NCBI RefSeq assembly: GCF_028687615.1 | Contig: NZ_JAQTZU010000005.1 | Coordinates: 62,001 to 126,000, forward strand | From: Methylovulum sp. | Lineage (GTDB): Bacteria > Pseudomonadota > Gammaproteobacteria > Methylococcales > Methylomonadaceae | Direction of reading: 5' to 3' | Length of the DNA: 64,000 nt | Shown here: one piece after another, positions 1 through 10,600 of the stretch | Layout: the number at the start of each line of letters is the position of its first letter | Position numbering within the stretch: the first letter of the stretch is position 1 | Notes under the pieces: model-generated | What the model saw: only the letters and a program-made list of their open reading frames with translations | What the model was told of the DNA's origin: nothing | The model's database searches: none | Position numbers and translations under genes: made by a program

Positions 1-2322
1 TTCGACCAGATATTCCGCCATTTCAGGATAATCCGACGGGGCTTGTCCGCATAATCCGCAATGTCTATGGTTGCGGTGCGCCCCGGTCACGGCCAGGCGG
101 ATCATTTCCTTAACGCCTGCATCGCGCTCGTCAAAATCAGCGGCGACGATGGCCGAATCGCGGTCCACACCCAAGGTCAATTGCGTCAAATCGTTGGAGC
201 CGATAGAAAAGCCGTCGAAATGTTCGGAAAACGCGTCAATCAGGATGACGTTGTTCGGAATTTCGCACATGACGTAGATTTCCAAGCCGTTGTCGCCGCG
301 CTTTAAACCGAGTTCCGCCATGTAAGCCAACACGCGTTTAGCTTCGTCGATACGGCGGCAGAACGGGATCATCAGGGTCACGTTGGTCAATCCCATATCC
401 TCCCGCACCCGCTTCATCGCGGCGCATTCCAAGGCGAAGCCTTCGGCATACGCCGGATGGCTGTAGCGGGATGCGCCACGGAAGCCGATCATGGGGTTTT
501 CTTCGTTGAATTCAAACCATTTTCCGCCCAACAAGGTGGCGTATTCATTGGTTTTGAAGTCGGACATCCGCACCACCACCGGCTTGGGATAAAACGCGGC
601 GGCAATCGTCGCGACGCCCTCGGACAATCGCTGGATGAAAAAATCGGCGGCGGTGGCATGGTTGCGCGTCAGTTCGGTCAGTTGCTCCAGTTCATCGGCA
701 TCTTGCACCCGCTCAGGATGCAGCAGGGCCATTGGATGCGCCTTGATGTATTCAGTGATGATAAACTCCATACGCGCCAGCCCCACGCCGTCATTGGGCA
801 GGAAGCTGGTCTTGAACGCCAGCTCGGGGTTGCCGATGTTGAGCATGATCTTGGTTTTGGGGCGTTGCAGGCCGGACAAATCCGTGGTTTGGATTTCAAA
901 AGCCAGCGTGCCTTCGTACACTTTGCCGTTATCGCCTTCGGCACAGGACACGGTCACGGGCGTGTTGTTTTTGATGGTGGTCGTGGCGTTGTCACAGCCG
1001 ATGACCGCTGGAACACCCAATTCGCGCGAAATGATCGCCGCATGGCACGTCCTACCGCCACGGTTGGTGACGATAGCCGAGGCGATTTTCATGATCGGCT
1101 CCCAGTCCGGCGTGGTCATGTCGGCGACCAGCACATCGCCCGCCTTAAAACTGCCCAATTGCCCGACATGCTCGATAATCCGCGCATTGCCCGTGGCAAT
1201 TTTGCTGCCCACGGCATGACCGGTGACGATGGCAGTGCCTTTGTCTTTTAGCACATATTGCTCCAAGATCATGCCGCTCAATTGCGACACCACCGTCTCA
1301 GGCCGCGCTTGCACGATGTAGAGCTTGCCGTCGATGCCGTCTTTCGCCCATTCCATATCCATCGGTTTGGCGTGTCCGGCCTTGTCGCTGTAATGCTTTT
1401 CGATTTTTAAAGCGTAATCGGCGAGGGTCAGGACATCGGCATCATCCAGGCAAAAGCGTTGGCGTTCTTCTTCAGACGTGACGATATTGCGGGTGGGTTC
1501 GCGGGTGCGCCCGTCGCTGTACACCATCTTGATTTTTTTCGCACCCAAGGTGCGCTTCAACACGGCGCGGTGGCCTTGGCGGAAGGTGGGTTTGTGGACA
1601 TAAAATTCATCGGGGTCCACCGCGCCTTGCACGACGTTTTCGCCCAAACCATAAGCCCCGGTGATGAACACGACATCGCTGAAACCGGATTCGGTGTCCA
1701 ACGAGAACATCACGCCGCTGGCATCCAAATCCGAACGCACCATTTTCATGATGCCGATGGACAGGGCCAGTTTGAAGTGGTCGAAGCCTTGGTCGATGCG
1801 GTAGTGGATGGCACGGTCGGTGAACAGGCTGGCAAAACAGCGTTTGCAGGCTTCCAGCAGGGCTTGCTCGCCGCGTATGTTCAGGTAAGTGTCTTGCTGG
1901 CCTGCGAAACTGGCGGTCGGTAAATCCTCGGCGGTGGCCGAACTACGCACGGCAACGCTTAAATCTTCGCCGTATTGTTGTTGCAATTGCGCGTAAGCCG
2001 CGAGGATTTGTTTTACCAGATCGTCGGGCAACGGCGCGGCGTAGATAATCTCGCGGGCTTTCAGGGCGCGTTTGGCGAGGTCGTTGACATCGCCGGGGTT
2101 TAAATCATCCAAGGCCTGATGCAAACCTGTCCAGCCATCGGCCTTGTCCAGCACATAACGGTAAGCCTCGGCGGTGATGGCAAAACCGTTAGGGATGAGG
2201 ATGCCTTGTGGCGTCAGTTCTTGGTACATTTCCCCTAGCGAAGCGTTTTTGCCGCCGACTAATGGAACGTCATCTATGTTCAGTTCGTTGAACCAGCGGA
2301 TGTAGTTGTTATTATTGGGCAT
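1..2322 (-). CDS. ppsA: Phosphoenolpyruvate synthase (3' end cut by window edge)
   Basis: Converts pyruvate + ATP to PEP + AMP + Pi in the cytoplasm, the gluconeogenic step. 774 codons are visible; E. coli PpsA is about 792 residues, so only about 20 C-terminal residues are missing. The N-terminus reads MPNNNNYIRWFNEL, then VPLVGGKNASLGEMY typical of the nucleotide-binding PPDK-N domain. The phosphohistidine motif GGRTCHAAIISRELG places the swivelling His at residue 427. The last visible residues contain CGLCGQAPSDYPEMAEYLVE, typical of the PEP-binding barrel. The ATG is preceded by an AGGAGAACC ribosome site. It lies 81 bp downstream of the DHOD-like gene and in line with nifJ, suggesting a pyruvate-centred transcription unit. 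Confidence 0.96.
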   Translation of the reverse strand, partial: MPNNNNYIRWFNELNIDDVPLVGGKNASLGEMYQELTPQGILIPNGFAITAEAYRYVLDKADGWTGLHQALDDLNPGDVNDLAKRALKAREIIYAAPLPDDLVKQILAAYAQLQQQYGEDLSVAVRSSATAEDLPTASFAGQQDTYLNIRGEQALLEACKRCFASLFTDRAIHYRIDQGFDHFKLALSIGIMKMVRSDLDASGVMFSLDTESGFSDVVFITGAYGLGENVVQGAVDPDEFYVHKPTFRQGHRAVLKRTLGAKKIKMVYSDGRTREPTRNIVTSEEERQRFCLDDADVLTLADYALKIEKHYSDKAGHAKPMDMEWAKDGIDGKLYIVQARPETVVSQLSGMILEQYVLKDKGTAIVTGHAVGSKIATGNARIIEHVGQLGSFKAGDVLVADMTTPDWEPIMKIASAIVTNRGGRTCHAAIISRELGVPAVIGCDNATTTIKNNTPVTVSCAEGDNGKVYEGTLAFEIQTTDLSGLQRPKTKIMLNIGNPELAFKTSFLPNDGVGLARMEFIITEYIKAHPMALLHPERVQDADELEQLTELTRNHATAADFFIQRLSEGVATIAAAFYPKPVVVRMSDFKTNEYATLLGGKWFEFNEENPMIGFRGASRYSHPAYAEGFALECAAMKRVREDMGLTNVTLMIPFCRRIDEAKRVLAYMAELGLKRGDNGLEIYVMCEIPNNVILIDAFSEHFDGFSIGSNDLTQLTLGVDRDSAIVAADFDERDAGVKEMIRLAVTGAHRNHRHCGLCGQAPSDYPEMAEYLVE

Positions 2323-2403
2323 TTTGGTTCTCCTGTTTATTTTTTAAAGACTGGGGGATAAAAAACCTTGTCCACCGGACTTATGCCATTCGGATGGGAT
2401 GAC

Positions 2404-3432
2404 TTATCTCAAAACACCCGCCGGACAAGAATAGTTATCCAGCACCTGCACATAATTCGCCCGTTCATAGGCACTAGGGTCTATCGCATGTTGTTGGCTG
2501 ACACTGCCTTTTAGCTGGCTGATGGATTCGTATTCATGCTCGACCAGCCAATTTTCCAGCTCGACCAGCAGCTCGCGCAAGCGTTCCGGGCCGTGCGCCA
2601 GCAAGACGCTGCATAGTTGCACAATGTCCGCCCCTGCCAGCAAGGCTTTGACAATCTCCGGCGTGTTGTGGAAGCCGCCCGTGACCGCCAGCGACAGCTT
2701 GACGCGCCCATACATCAACGCCGTCCAGCGTATGCGTAGCAAGGCTTCGGTAGGCGTGGACAATTCCAGTTTCGGCACGACTTGCAGGGTTTCCAGATCA
2801 ATATCGGGTTGGTAAAAACGGTTGAACAGCACGATGCCGTCGGCTCCGGCTTGTTCCAGGCGTTTGGCAAAATGTATGGGCGAGCTGAATTGTGCGGATA
2901 GTTTCAGCGTCACGGGGATGCACAAATTGCTTTTGAGGGTTTGCAATAGATCCAAATAACGTTGCTCGACCGCCGCGCTGTCCTCGTCGCCATTCGCTGC
3001 GATGTAATAGGCGTTTACTTCCAGCGCATCTGCACCAGCTTGTTGCAACGCCAGTCCGTAATCCAGCCAGCCATTTAACGAGGTGCCGTTCAGGCTGGCA
3101 ATCACCGGAATGTCCAGACGGCTTTTCAGCTTGTCCAGTAGGGCCAAATACTGCTCCTGGTACGATTTCACCGTATCCGGGACTGGATGGAAAGAATCCG
3201 CCTCGCCGTGACCAATCGCCTGCTGGAAAAAAAACCTCGCCATGTTCAAGTTTTCGGCGGTAATTTTTTCCTCGAACAGCGAGTGCATGACGATGGCGGC
3301 CGCCCCCGCTTCTTCCAGCCGTAATGCGCTAGTCAGGTCTTTGCTTAATGGCGAGGCGGACGGCACCAGGGGATTGGCCAGTTTTAGGCCCAGGTAGTGG
3401 GTGCTTAAATCAACACTTGTTAAATCAATCAT
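2404..3432 (-). CDS. Dihydroorotate dehydrogenase-like FMN protein
   Basis: 342-residue (beta/alpha)8-barrel flavoprotein of the dihydroorotate dehydrogenase superfamily. Visible features are an ANPLVPSASPLSKD start strand, VIASLNGTSLNGW, ALEVNAYY, VTLKLSAQFSS, GADGIVLFNRFY, and the C-terminal GGFHNTPEIVKALLAGAD/VQLCSVLL region that usually binds the FMN phosphate. It is probably not the pyrimidine-pathway PyrD: sequences of this 'DHOD-like' type often accompany pyruvate:ferredoxin oxidoreductase genes (family knowledge). Here it sits between nifJ (225 bp upstream) and ppsA (81 bp downstream) on the same strand. The ATG follows an AGAAGG ribosome site. The true substrate cannot be read from the sequence; a redox role coupled to NifJ is an inference. 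Confidence 0.85.
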   Translation of the reverse strand: MIDLTSVDLSTHYLGLKLANPLVPSASPLSKDLTSALRLEEAGAAAIVMHSLFEEKITAENLNMARFFFQQAIGHGEADSFHPVPDTVKSYQEQYLALLDKLKSRLDIPVIASLNGTSLNGWLDYGLALQQAGADALEVNAYYIAANGDEDSAAVEQRYLDLLQTLKSNLCIPVTLKLSAQFSSPIHFAKRLEQAGADGIVLFNRFYQPDIDLETLQVVPKLELSTPTEALLRIRWTALMYGRVKLSLAVTGGFHNTPEIVKALLAGADIVQLCSVLLAHGPERLRELLVELENWLVEHEYESISQLKGSVSQQHAIDPSAYERANYVQVLDNYSCPAGVLR

Positions 3433-3520
3433 GGTTGGCCTTCTTATTTTGTTGCGCTTGGGGTTGGCGATAAGGTCTATGCGGGACGGGGTTTTCAGCC
3501 CCGTCTTTAAGATTTCAATT

Positions 3521-3632
3521 TGCTGGTTCCCAAGCTCCGGCTTGGAAACCCAAGTCTCAGAAGCTCTAGCTTCGAGAATGACAGGAAGCTAGAGCTTCCG
3601 CATTCCTAAGCAGGAGCTTGGGAACGGGCAGA
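3521..3632. repeat. Nested palindromic repeat between nifJ and the DHOD-like gene
   Basis: GTTCCCAAGCTCC near 3527 is answered by GGAGCTTGGGAAC near 3612. Inside it, GAAGCTCTAGCTTC and GAAGCTAGAGCTTC form further palindromes. The whole can fold into a branched hairpin in the nifJ 3' untranslated region. It looks like a dispersed intergenic repeat; it could attenuate or stabilise the nifJ transcript, but that is conjecture. Confidence 0.6.
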
Positions 3633-3657
3633 AACCCGTTCCGGTGCAGTTTTTACA

Positions 3658-6600
3658 TCACCCATTGCTTGCCTCCGCCTTAACCTGCGCCTTCACCGCC
3701 GAAACCGAGGTGTTTTCATCCCAAGCCAATTCAGACAGTTGTTTATAGTAGTGATAGCGGTGTTTGACATCCTGCTGCGCCTGTTTCAAAAACGCTTCCG
3801 CCGCTTCCGGTTGGCTTTGCCATAACATGCTGAAACGGGTTTCGCTCATGACAAATTCGCGGTAGGGGATGGACGGTTCGGCGGAATCTAGGTGCATGGG
3901 ATTTTTACCTTGCTGGATTTTGCCGGGGTCAAACCGGAATAACGGCCAATGCCCGCTTTTCACCGCCAGATTTTGCTGGCGATGGTTGTTGGACAAATCC
4001 ACGCCATGCGCGATACACGGCGCGTAGGCGATGATGATGGACGGCCCGTCGTGGGCTTCGGCTTCCAAAAATGCGCTTAAAGTTTGTGTGTCTTTGCCTG
4101 CATAGGCGACATGGGCGACGTAGACGTTCGGGTAATCCATCGCCAACAAGGCCAAATCTTTTTTCGCCGTAGCTTTGCCACCTGCGGAAAATTTCGCCAC
4201 CGCACCCAGCGGCGTGGATTTGGAGGTTTGCCCGCCGGTATTGGAATAGACTTCGGTGTCCAGCACCAAAATATTGACATTGCGCCCGCTCGCCAGAACG
4301 TGGTCGAGACCACCAAAGCCGATGTCGTAAGCCCAGCCATCGCCACCGATGATCCAGACGCTTTTTTTGCAGAGATTGTCGGCAAGTTCCAGTAAAGTAA
4401 GGGCTTTGCTGTCGGTCAGTGCCGCCAAGCGTTGTTTCAAGTCGGCGACCCGTTCGCGTTGTTCGTAGATTCCCGCTTCATCGGATTGGTCGGCATTCAG
4501 GATGGCATCAACAACATCTGCACCTAAAGCTTCGCGCAACGCTTCGAGCAATTCCTGGGTGTATTCGGTTTTTTTGTCGATGGCGACGCGGATACCTAAG
4601 CCGAATTCAGCATTGTCTTCAAACAGCGAGTTGTTCCAAGCCGGGCCGCGTCCTTCGGCGTTTTTCGTCCACGGCGTGGTCGGTAAATTGCCGCCATAAA
4701 TTGACGAACAGCCCGTGGCGTTGGCGATGACCATGCGGTCGCCGAACAATTGCGAGGCCAGTTTCAGGTACGGTGTCTCGCCGCAACCGACACACGCACC
4801 GGAAAATTCAAATAAGGGCTGCAACACCATCGAACCTTTGATGGTGTTGGTTTTCAGCAAGCGGCGGTCATATTCGGGGATGTTTAAAAAGAACTCCCAA
4901 TTGACTTTCTCGGCCTCGCGCAACGGAGCTTGCGGCAACATGTTCAGGGCTTTGCGGCTGGCGTTGGATTTGTCGCGGATCGGGCATATATCCACACACA
5001 GCGTACAGCCGGTGCAATCTTCCGGCGATACCTGATAGCTCATCGCCAAGCCTGCGGGAAAATCCTTGCCCAGCATCGCCGCGTGTTTGAAGCTGTCCGG
5101 CGCGTTGTCCAGCACCTCGGTTTCGTAGATTTTGCTACGGATCACGCCGTGCGGGCAAACCATCACGCATTTTCCGCATTGGGTGCATAAGTCGGTTTCC
5201 CAAACGGGGATTTCCAGCGCGAGATTGCGTTTTTCGTAAGCCGCTGTGCCGGTGGGGTAAGTGCCGTCTATCGGCATGACGCTGACGGGCAGCAGGTCGC
5301 CGTGTCCGGCGATAATTTCGGCGGTGACGCGCTGGACAAAATCGGGGGCGGTGGCGGGGATGCGTGAAGGGATTTTTATGGCTGCGGATGTGATGGTACG
5401 CGCAGTGTACCTTACTTCATACAGATTGGCTAAAGTCTCATCTATCGCCTTGAAATTCAGGTCAACTATGCGTTGGCCTTTTTTGCCGTAGGTTTTTTCC
5501 ACCGCGTGTTTGATCGCGGCAATCGCGTCTTTTTTCGGCAACACGCCGGAGATGGCGAAAAAGCAGGTCTGCATGATGGTGTTGATATGTTTGCCCATGC
5601 CGCATAATCCGGCGACTTTGTAACCATCAATCACATAAAACCGGATATTTTTGGCGAGCATTTGCGCTTGCATCCGTGCGGGCAGCGACTCCCAAACCGT
5701 ATCAGCGGCTTGCGGCGTATTCAGCAAAAACACGGCCTTGTCCGCCGCGTTTTTGAGCATATCGTAGCGTTCCAGGAAAATCGTCTGATGGCAGCCGATA
5801 AACTGGGCGTCGTTGTCGGCGATCAAGTAAGTGGAGCGAATCGGCTTGGAACCAAAACGTAGATGGGAAACCGTGATGGCACCGGATTTTTTCGAGTCGT
5901 AGACAAAATAGCCTTGCGCGTATAAATCCGTTTCTTCGCCGATGATTTTGATGGTGTTTTTGTTCGCGCCCACGGTACCGTCACTGCCCAAACCGTAAAA
6001 CATCGCTTGAAACGTGTCGCTGTGGACATCGGTGCGGTAATTGTCATCCCACGCCAAACTGGTGTTCGTGACATCATCGTGGATGCCGATGGTGAACTGG
6101 TCTTTCGGTTGGGTTTGTTTCAATTCGTCAAAAACCGCCTTGATCATGCCGGGCGTGAATTCTTTCGATGACAAGCCATAGCGTCCGCCAACGATGACCG
6201 GGAATTTTGCAAACTTAGCAAACTTGGCAGACTTGGCAAACTTAGCATGGTTTTGGGCGATTGCCGTCACAATGTCTTTATACAATGGTTCGCCATCCGC
6301 GCCAGGTTCTTTAGTGCGGTCCAGCACGGCTAATTTTTTGCAGCTCTCAGGTAAGGCAGCCAGCAAGCTTGCAGAATCAAAAGGCCGGAACAAGCGCACT
6401 TTCAGCACACCGACGGCTTCACCGTTACGGTTCAGATAATCAACGGTTTCATGCACGGCTTCCGCGCCAGAACCCATCAGCACGATGACCCGTTCGGCAT
6501 TTGCCGCGCCGACATACTCAAATAACCGATATTGGCGGCCCGTCAAGCCAGCAAACTTATCCATCGCATCCTGGACGATCTGTGGCAGGGCTTGGTAGTA

Positions 6601-7305
6601 ACCATTCACCGCTTCCCGCGCCTGGAAATAGACATCAGGATTTTGTGCCGTACCCCGCAAAACAGGGTTATCAGGCGACAAACCGCGCTGACGGTGTGCG
6701 TGCAAGCATTCATCATCAATCATGGCTTTCAACACGCTATCATCCAGCATCTGGATTTTGGCGATTTCGTGCGAGGTACGGAAGCCATCAAAAAAGTGCA
6801 TCACCGGAATGCGGCCAACTAAGGTGGCCGCTTGGGCAATCAGCGCAAAATCTTGCACTTCCTGCGGCGAGTTGGAGCACAGCATTGCAAACCCCGTCAT
6901 CCGTGCCGACATCACATCGCTATGGTCGCCGAAAATCGACAAGGCCTGGCAGGCCAGCGAGCGGGCGGCGATATGGAACACGGTGGGCGTCAGTTCGCCG
7001 GCGATTTTGTACATATTCGGCAACATCAGCAACAAGCCTTGCGAGGCCGTGAACGTCGTCGCCATCGCCCCCGCCTGCAAAGCTCCGTGTATCGCGCCTG
7101 CCGCGCCCGCTTCGCTTTGCATTTCGATGACTTGCGGCACCGTTCCCCATAAATTGAGTTGCCCCTTTGCCGACCATTCATCAGCCCATTCGCCCATCGG
7201 TGAGGCGGGCGTGATCGGGTAAATGGCAATCACTTCATTGAGTTTGTGGGCGATGGTCGCGGCGGCTTGATTGCCGTCGATAGTCGCTGTAGGTTGATGT
7301 TGCAT
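3658..7305 (-). CDS. nifJ: Pyruvate:ferredoxin (flavodoxin) oxidoreductase
   Basis: 1215-residue single-chain PFOR, close to the usual 1170-1200. It interconverts pyruvate + CoA and acetyl-CoA + CO2 with ferredoxin or flavodoxin, using thiamine diphosphate and three 4Fe-4S clusters. The N-terminus MQHQPTATIDGNQAAATIAH with YPITPASPMGEWADEW is the pyruvate-binding domain. CTQCGKCVMVCPHG and CTGCTLCVDICP are the two ferredoxin-type clusters. ACVGCGETPY holds cysteines of the third, and GDGWAYDIGFGGLDH with LDTEVYSNTGGQ is the ThDP/Mg site. The ATG follows AGAGGTG. An odd low-complexity stretch (three AKF units plus AKS) lies near residues 353-366. With ppsA downstream it may run toward pyruvate and PEP synthesis or toward acetyl-CoA; direction is not decidable here. 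Confidence 0.97.
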   Translation of the reverse strand: MQHQPTATIDGNQAAATIAHKLNEVIAIYPITPASPMGEWADEWSAKGQLNLWGTVPQVIEMQSEAGAAGAIHGALQAGAMATTFTASQGLLLMLPNMYKIAGELTPTVFHIAARSLACQALSIFGDHSDVMSARMTGFAMLCSNSPQEVQDFALIAQAATLVGRIPVMHFFDGFRTSHEIAKIQMLDDSVLKAMIDDECLHAHRQRGLSPDNPVLRGTAQNPDVYFQAREAVNGYYQALPQIVQDAMDKFAGLTGRQYRLFEYVGAANAERVIVLMGSGAEAVHETVDYLNRNGEAVGVLKVRLFRPFDSASLLAALPESCKKLAVLDRTKEPGADGEPLYKDIVTAIAQNHAKFAKSAKFAKFAKFPVIVGGRYGLSSKEFTPGMIKAVFDELKQTQPKDQFTIGIHDDVTNTSLAWDDNYRTDVHSDTFQAMFYGLGSDGTVGANKNTIKIIGEETDLYAQGYFVYDSKKSGAITVSHLRFGSKPIRSTYLIADNDAQFIGCHQTIFLERYDMLKNAADKAVFLLNTPQAADTVWESLPARMQAQMLAKNIRFYVIDGYKVAGLCGMGKHINTIMQTCFFAISGVLPKKDAIAAIKHAVEKTYGKKGQRIVDLNFKAIDETLANLYEVRYTARTITSAAIKIPSRIPATAPDFVQRVTAEIIAGHGDLLPVSVMPIDGTYPTGTAAYEKRNLALEIPVWETDLCTQCGKCVMVCPHGVIRSKIYETEVLDNAPDSFKHAAMLGKDFPAGLAMSYQVSPEDCTGCTLCVDICPIRDKSNASRKALNMLPQAPLREAEKVNWEFFLNIPEYDRRLLKTNTIKGSMVLQPLFEFSGACVGCGETPYLKLASQLFGDRMVIANATGCSSIYGGNLPTTPWTKNAEGRGPAWNNSLFEDNAEFGLGIRVAIDKKTEYTQELLEALREALGADVVDAILNADQSDEAGIYEQRERVADLKQRLAALTDSKALTLLELADNLCKKSVWIIGGDGWAYDIGFGGLDHVLASGRNVNILVLDTEVYSNTGGQTSKSTPLGAVAKFSAGGKATAKKDLALLAMDYPNVYVAHVAYAGKDTQTLSAFLEAEAHDGPSIIIAYAPCIAHGVDLSNNHRQQNLAVKSGHWPLFRFDPGKIQQGKNPMHLDSAEPSIPYREFVMSETRFSMLWQSQPEAAEAFLKQAQQDVKHRYHYYKQLSELAWDENTSVSAVKAQVKAEASNG
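6209..6250. repeat. In-frame 9-bp tandem repeat inside nifJ
   Basis: Four near-identical 9-base units (GCAAACTTA, GCAAACTTG, GCAGACTTG, GCAAACTTA) and a partial fifth encode a KFA-type tripeptide repeat on the minus strand. Multiples of nine keep the reading frame. The repeat lies in a surface-type linker just before VIVGGRYGLSSKEF. Confidence 0.8.
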
Positions 7306-7648
7306 AAGACACCTCTGGAAATGAGCAAAAATACAGTGCTATAAATCTATACTTTAAGCGGTCATATTTTCGGTTTTTTTCAGTAAGGTATGCTGTACCC
7401 TACAGGGAATTGAAAAATCGAAAACTTGACCGTCCAAAGCATACCTATCAAAAAATACAATCCTATTAACCGCCTCACACGCCTTGTGCATATTGCCATC
7501 AAGCTAGGCGTTGTGTATTAGACAACGCACACGCCAAGCTAAACACCCTGAGTGACGTTTTCGCTAAAATTGGTTTGGTGATAAGGTAAGTAAATCCTAA
7601 TGATCTTAATCCTAATAAGGGATTTATTCGAGCATAATTTTTCGCCTT
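7306..7648. other. Divergent intergenic region, nifJ / permease-ATPase fusion
   Basis: 343 bp that must hold the promoters of both divergent genes. I see inverted GGTATGCT (about 7387) and AGCATACC (about 7438), and a small GCGTTGT/ACAACGC hairpin near 7510-7530. No convincing sigma-70 promoter or known operator was recognised. Confidence 0.5.
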
Positions 7649-10600
7649 GTGCTTCATAACCGGCTATGCTTGGATAATGAAGAACGTCAACGGAACCGTG
7701 TGCAAAAAAGCCCTCCACTTTATGAAAATATTACCCCCACAGTGACGGTTATGAATCATTTCTTAGGCACAAGCCCCATGCGCTATCTCATTCCCAGTGT
7801 TTTCTTAACTGGACTTTTGCTGTTGAGTTACCGCGTGTTAAGCGGTTTTTTGATCAGCATTATCTGGGCGTTTATTATTGCTTACGTCACATGGCCTTTG
7901 TATAACCGCTTGCGGCGACAAATCAAAATCAATGCCACGCTCAGCGCCGCGCTGATGACGGCGATCATTACCGTCGCCATCTCCTTGATTATTTTCTGGC
8001 TGGTGGCGATGCTCCAAGATGAGGTCAAATTTGCCTACCAGGGATTGGCTGCCAACTTTAACCAACAACATTACCAACTACCCGATGGCATCAGGAAAAT
8101 CCGCTGGTTGGCGGATTATGCCCAACCTTGGGTTGACCGCTTAAATACTGACCGTAGCGGCTTAATCGCCCAAATCATCGAATCGGCAAAACAGTGGCTG
8201 GGGCATTTTGCCCAGTTCCTTGGCGGTATCGGGCATTATGTGATGAACCTGGGCTTTACCTTGGTGACGGTTTTCTTTTGTTTCCGTGACGGTGATGCGG
8301 CGATACGGCAATTGCGGCGGGGATTGATCCATTTTCTCGGCGAATACCAAAATGTCTATCTGCAAGCGGCGGGCGACACCACCCGTGCCGTGGTTTATGG
8401 TCTGGTGCTGGCGGCAATGGGGCAAGGCTTTGTCGCCGGCTTGGGGTATGTGGTTGCTGGCGTGGACGCACCGGTACTGTTTGGCGTGATCACCGCCTTG
8501 CTGGCGATGGTGCCTATGGGTGCGATGATGGTTTGGATACCGATAGGCATCTCGCTCTTGCTCAACGACCAGTTAATTGCCGGAACGGGTTTGTTGCTGT
8601 GGGGCTTTCTTGCCATCAGCACCATCGACAATGTCATCCGCCCGCTAGTCATCAGCGGCACCGGCCAGGTGCCTTTTCTGGTGGTGATGTTTGGCGTGTT
8701 TGGGGGCTTGACCGCATTCGGGCCGATAGGCTTGTTTTTAGGGCCGGTGATTTTGTCGGTGTTGCTGTCGGTGTGGGAAGCCTGGCTGAAATTGCAACCC
8801 GATGAATTGGCGGCAACAGCCGGGTCGGTAAAAATCCATGACTGGCATAACTTGACTGCCGATGAAGCCTTGCATAGACAGCTTTCGAATTTGGCAGAGG
8901 GCTTAAGCCAATGCGAAGCGGACCAGCGTCTACAGCACCACGGACTCAATAAATTGACGGAAAAACCACCGCGTTCCGCCTGGTATTTGTTGTTTTCCCA
9001 ATTCAAGAGTTTCCTGATTTTAGTCTTAGTCGCCGCCGCCGCCATTGCCGCGACTATCGGCGACGTCGTTGATGGCATCGTCATCATGGTGGTGGTCATC
9101 ATCAACGCCCTGCTGGGCTTTTATCAAGAATTCCAAGCCGAACAATCCCTGTCGGCATTAAAAAAGATGCTGGCGTTACAGGCCAAAGTCCGCCGCGACG
9201 GGCGCACGCTTGAAATTCCTGCCGAGCACCTCGTGCCTGGCGATATTGTGGTTTTGGAAGCGGGCAATAAAATTCCCGCCGACGGGCGAATTATCATTGC
9301 CCGAAGTGTGGAAGCGGACGAATCGTCGTTGACGGGCGAATCGCTTCCGACCGGCAAACAGGAACAGGCCCTCCACACCAAAGCCGTACCGCTCGCCGAA
9401 CGTAGCAATATGCTGTACATGAACAACGCCGTGACCCGTGGACGCGCGGAAATGGTCGTCACGGCAACGGGCATGGACACGGAAATCGGCAAACTGGCGG
9501 ACTTGTTGTCGCAAACCGAAGACGGGGAAACGCCTTTGCAAATCCAACTGGCAAGCGTCGGCAAACGCCTCGCCTTGCTTGCCCTGGTGGTGGTGGCCAT
9601 TGTGTTTGCCGGCGCTTTATGGCGCGGCGAAGCCCTTGCCGAAGCCGCTTTCACCGCCATCGCCCTGGCGGTTGCCGCCATCCCCGAAGGTTTGCCCGCC
9701 GTGGTGACGGTCACGCTGGCTTTGGGTATGCACCGCATGGCTAAACAACAGGCGCTGGTCAAACGTCTGGCGGCAGTGGAAACCTTGGGCTGCACGTCGG
9801 TGATTTGCACCGACAAAACCGGCACCTTGACCGTCAATCAAATGACGGCCAGGGCTTTGTTTTATAAAGGCCAGCGTTATCAAATCAGCGGCGAAGGCTA
9901 CCAAACGCATGGCATTATCAAACCCGAAGCGGGTGGAAACGCATCTGCCGATTTGACGGAGGCCTTGTTGCCATTGGCGTTGTGCAATGACAGTGAATTG
10001 CAAGGGACTAAAGTCATCGGCGACCCGATGGAAGGCGCGTTGCTGGTACTGGCGGCTAAAGGCGGCCTCAGCAAGCAACAGGCGAGTGCACAATACCCAC
10101 GCATCGCCGAAATTCCTTTCGATGCGGAGCATAAATTCATGGCGACCTTCCATCGCCAAGAGGATGGGATCACCGTGTTTGTCAAAGGTGCGCCGGAAGT
10201 GTTGTTGACGTTATGCACATTTACCTTGGATGCTCAAGGTGCCACCGTCGCCATCCCAGCAGAAACCATCCTGCAACAAAACGCCGATATGGCAAGCACC
10301 GGACAGCGGGTGTTGGGGGTTGCCGTCACGCACATCAAATTATCCGGCGACACCGATACTCAAGGACAAGACGGCCTTGCATTGGCAGAAGATTTATTTG
10401 GCTACTTGCAAAACCTGACTTTTGTCGCGCTAGTCGGCTTGATGGACCCACCCAGGGCCGAAGCCAAATTAGCCATCGCGCTTTGCCAACAAGCCGGTAT
10501 TGCCGTGAAAATGATCACCGGCGACCAAACCATCACGGCAGCCGCCATTGCCAAAGAGTTGGGCTTGCTGGGTGAAGTCATCAACGGCGCGGAATTGGCG

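Noticed and set aside
61-1251. Plus-strand open frames at 61-306 and 457-1251
   Set aside because: Antisense shadows of ppsA; no start signals and no family similarity.
8395-9105. Long minus-strand frames opposite the permease-ATPase fusion
   Set aside because: Low-complexity, Ser/Thr/Pro-rich antisense translations of a GC-rich gene; the plus-strand frame has clear domains.
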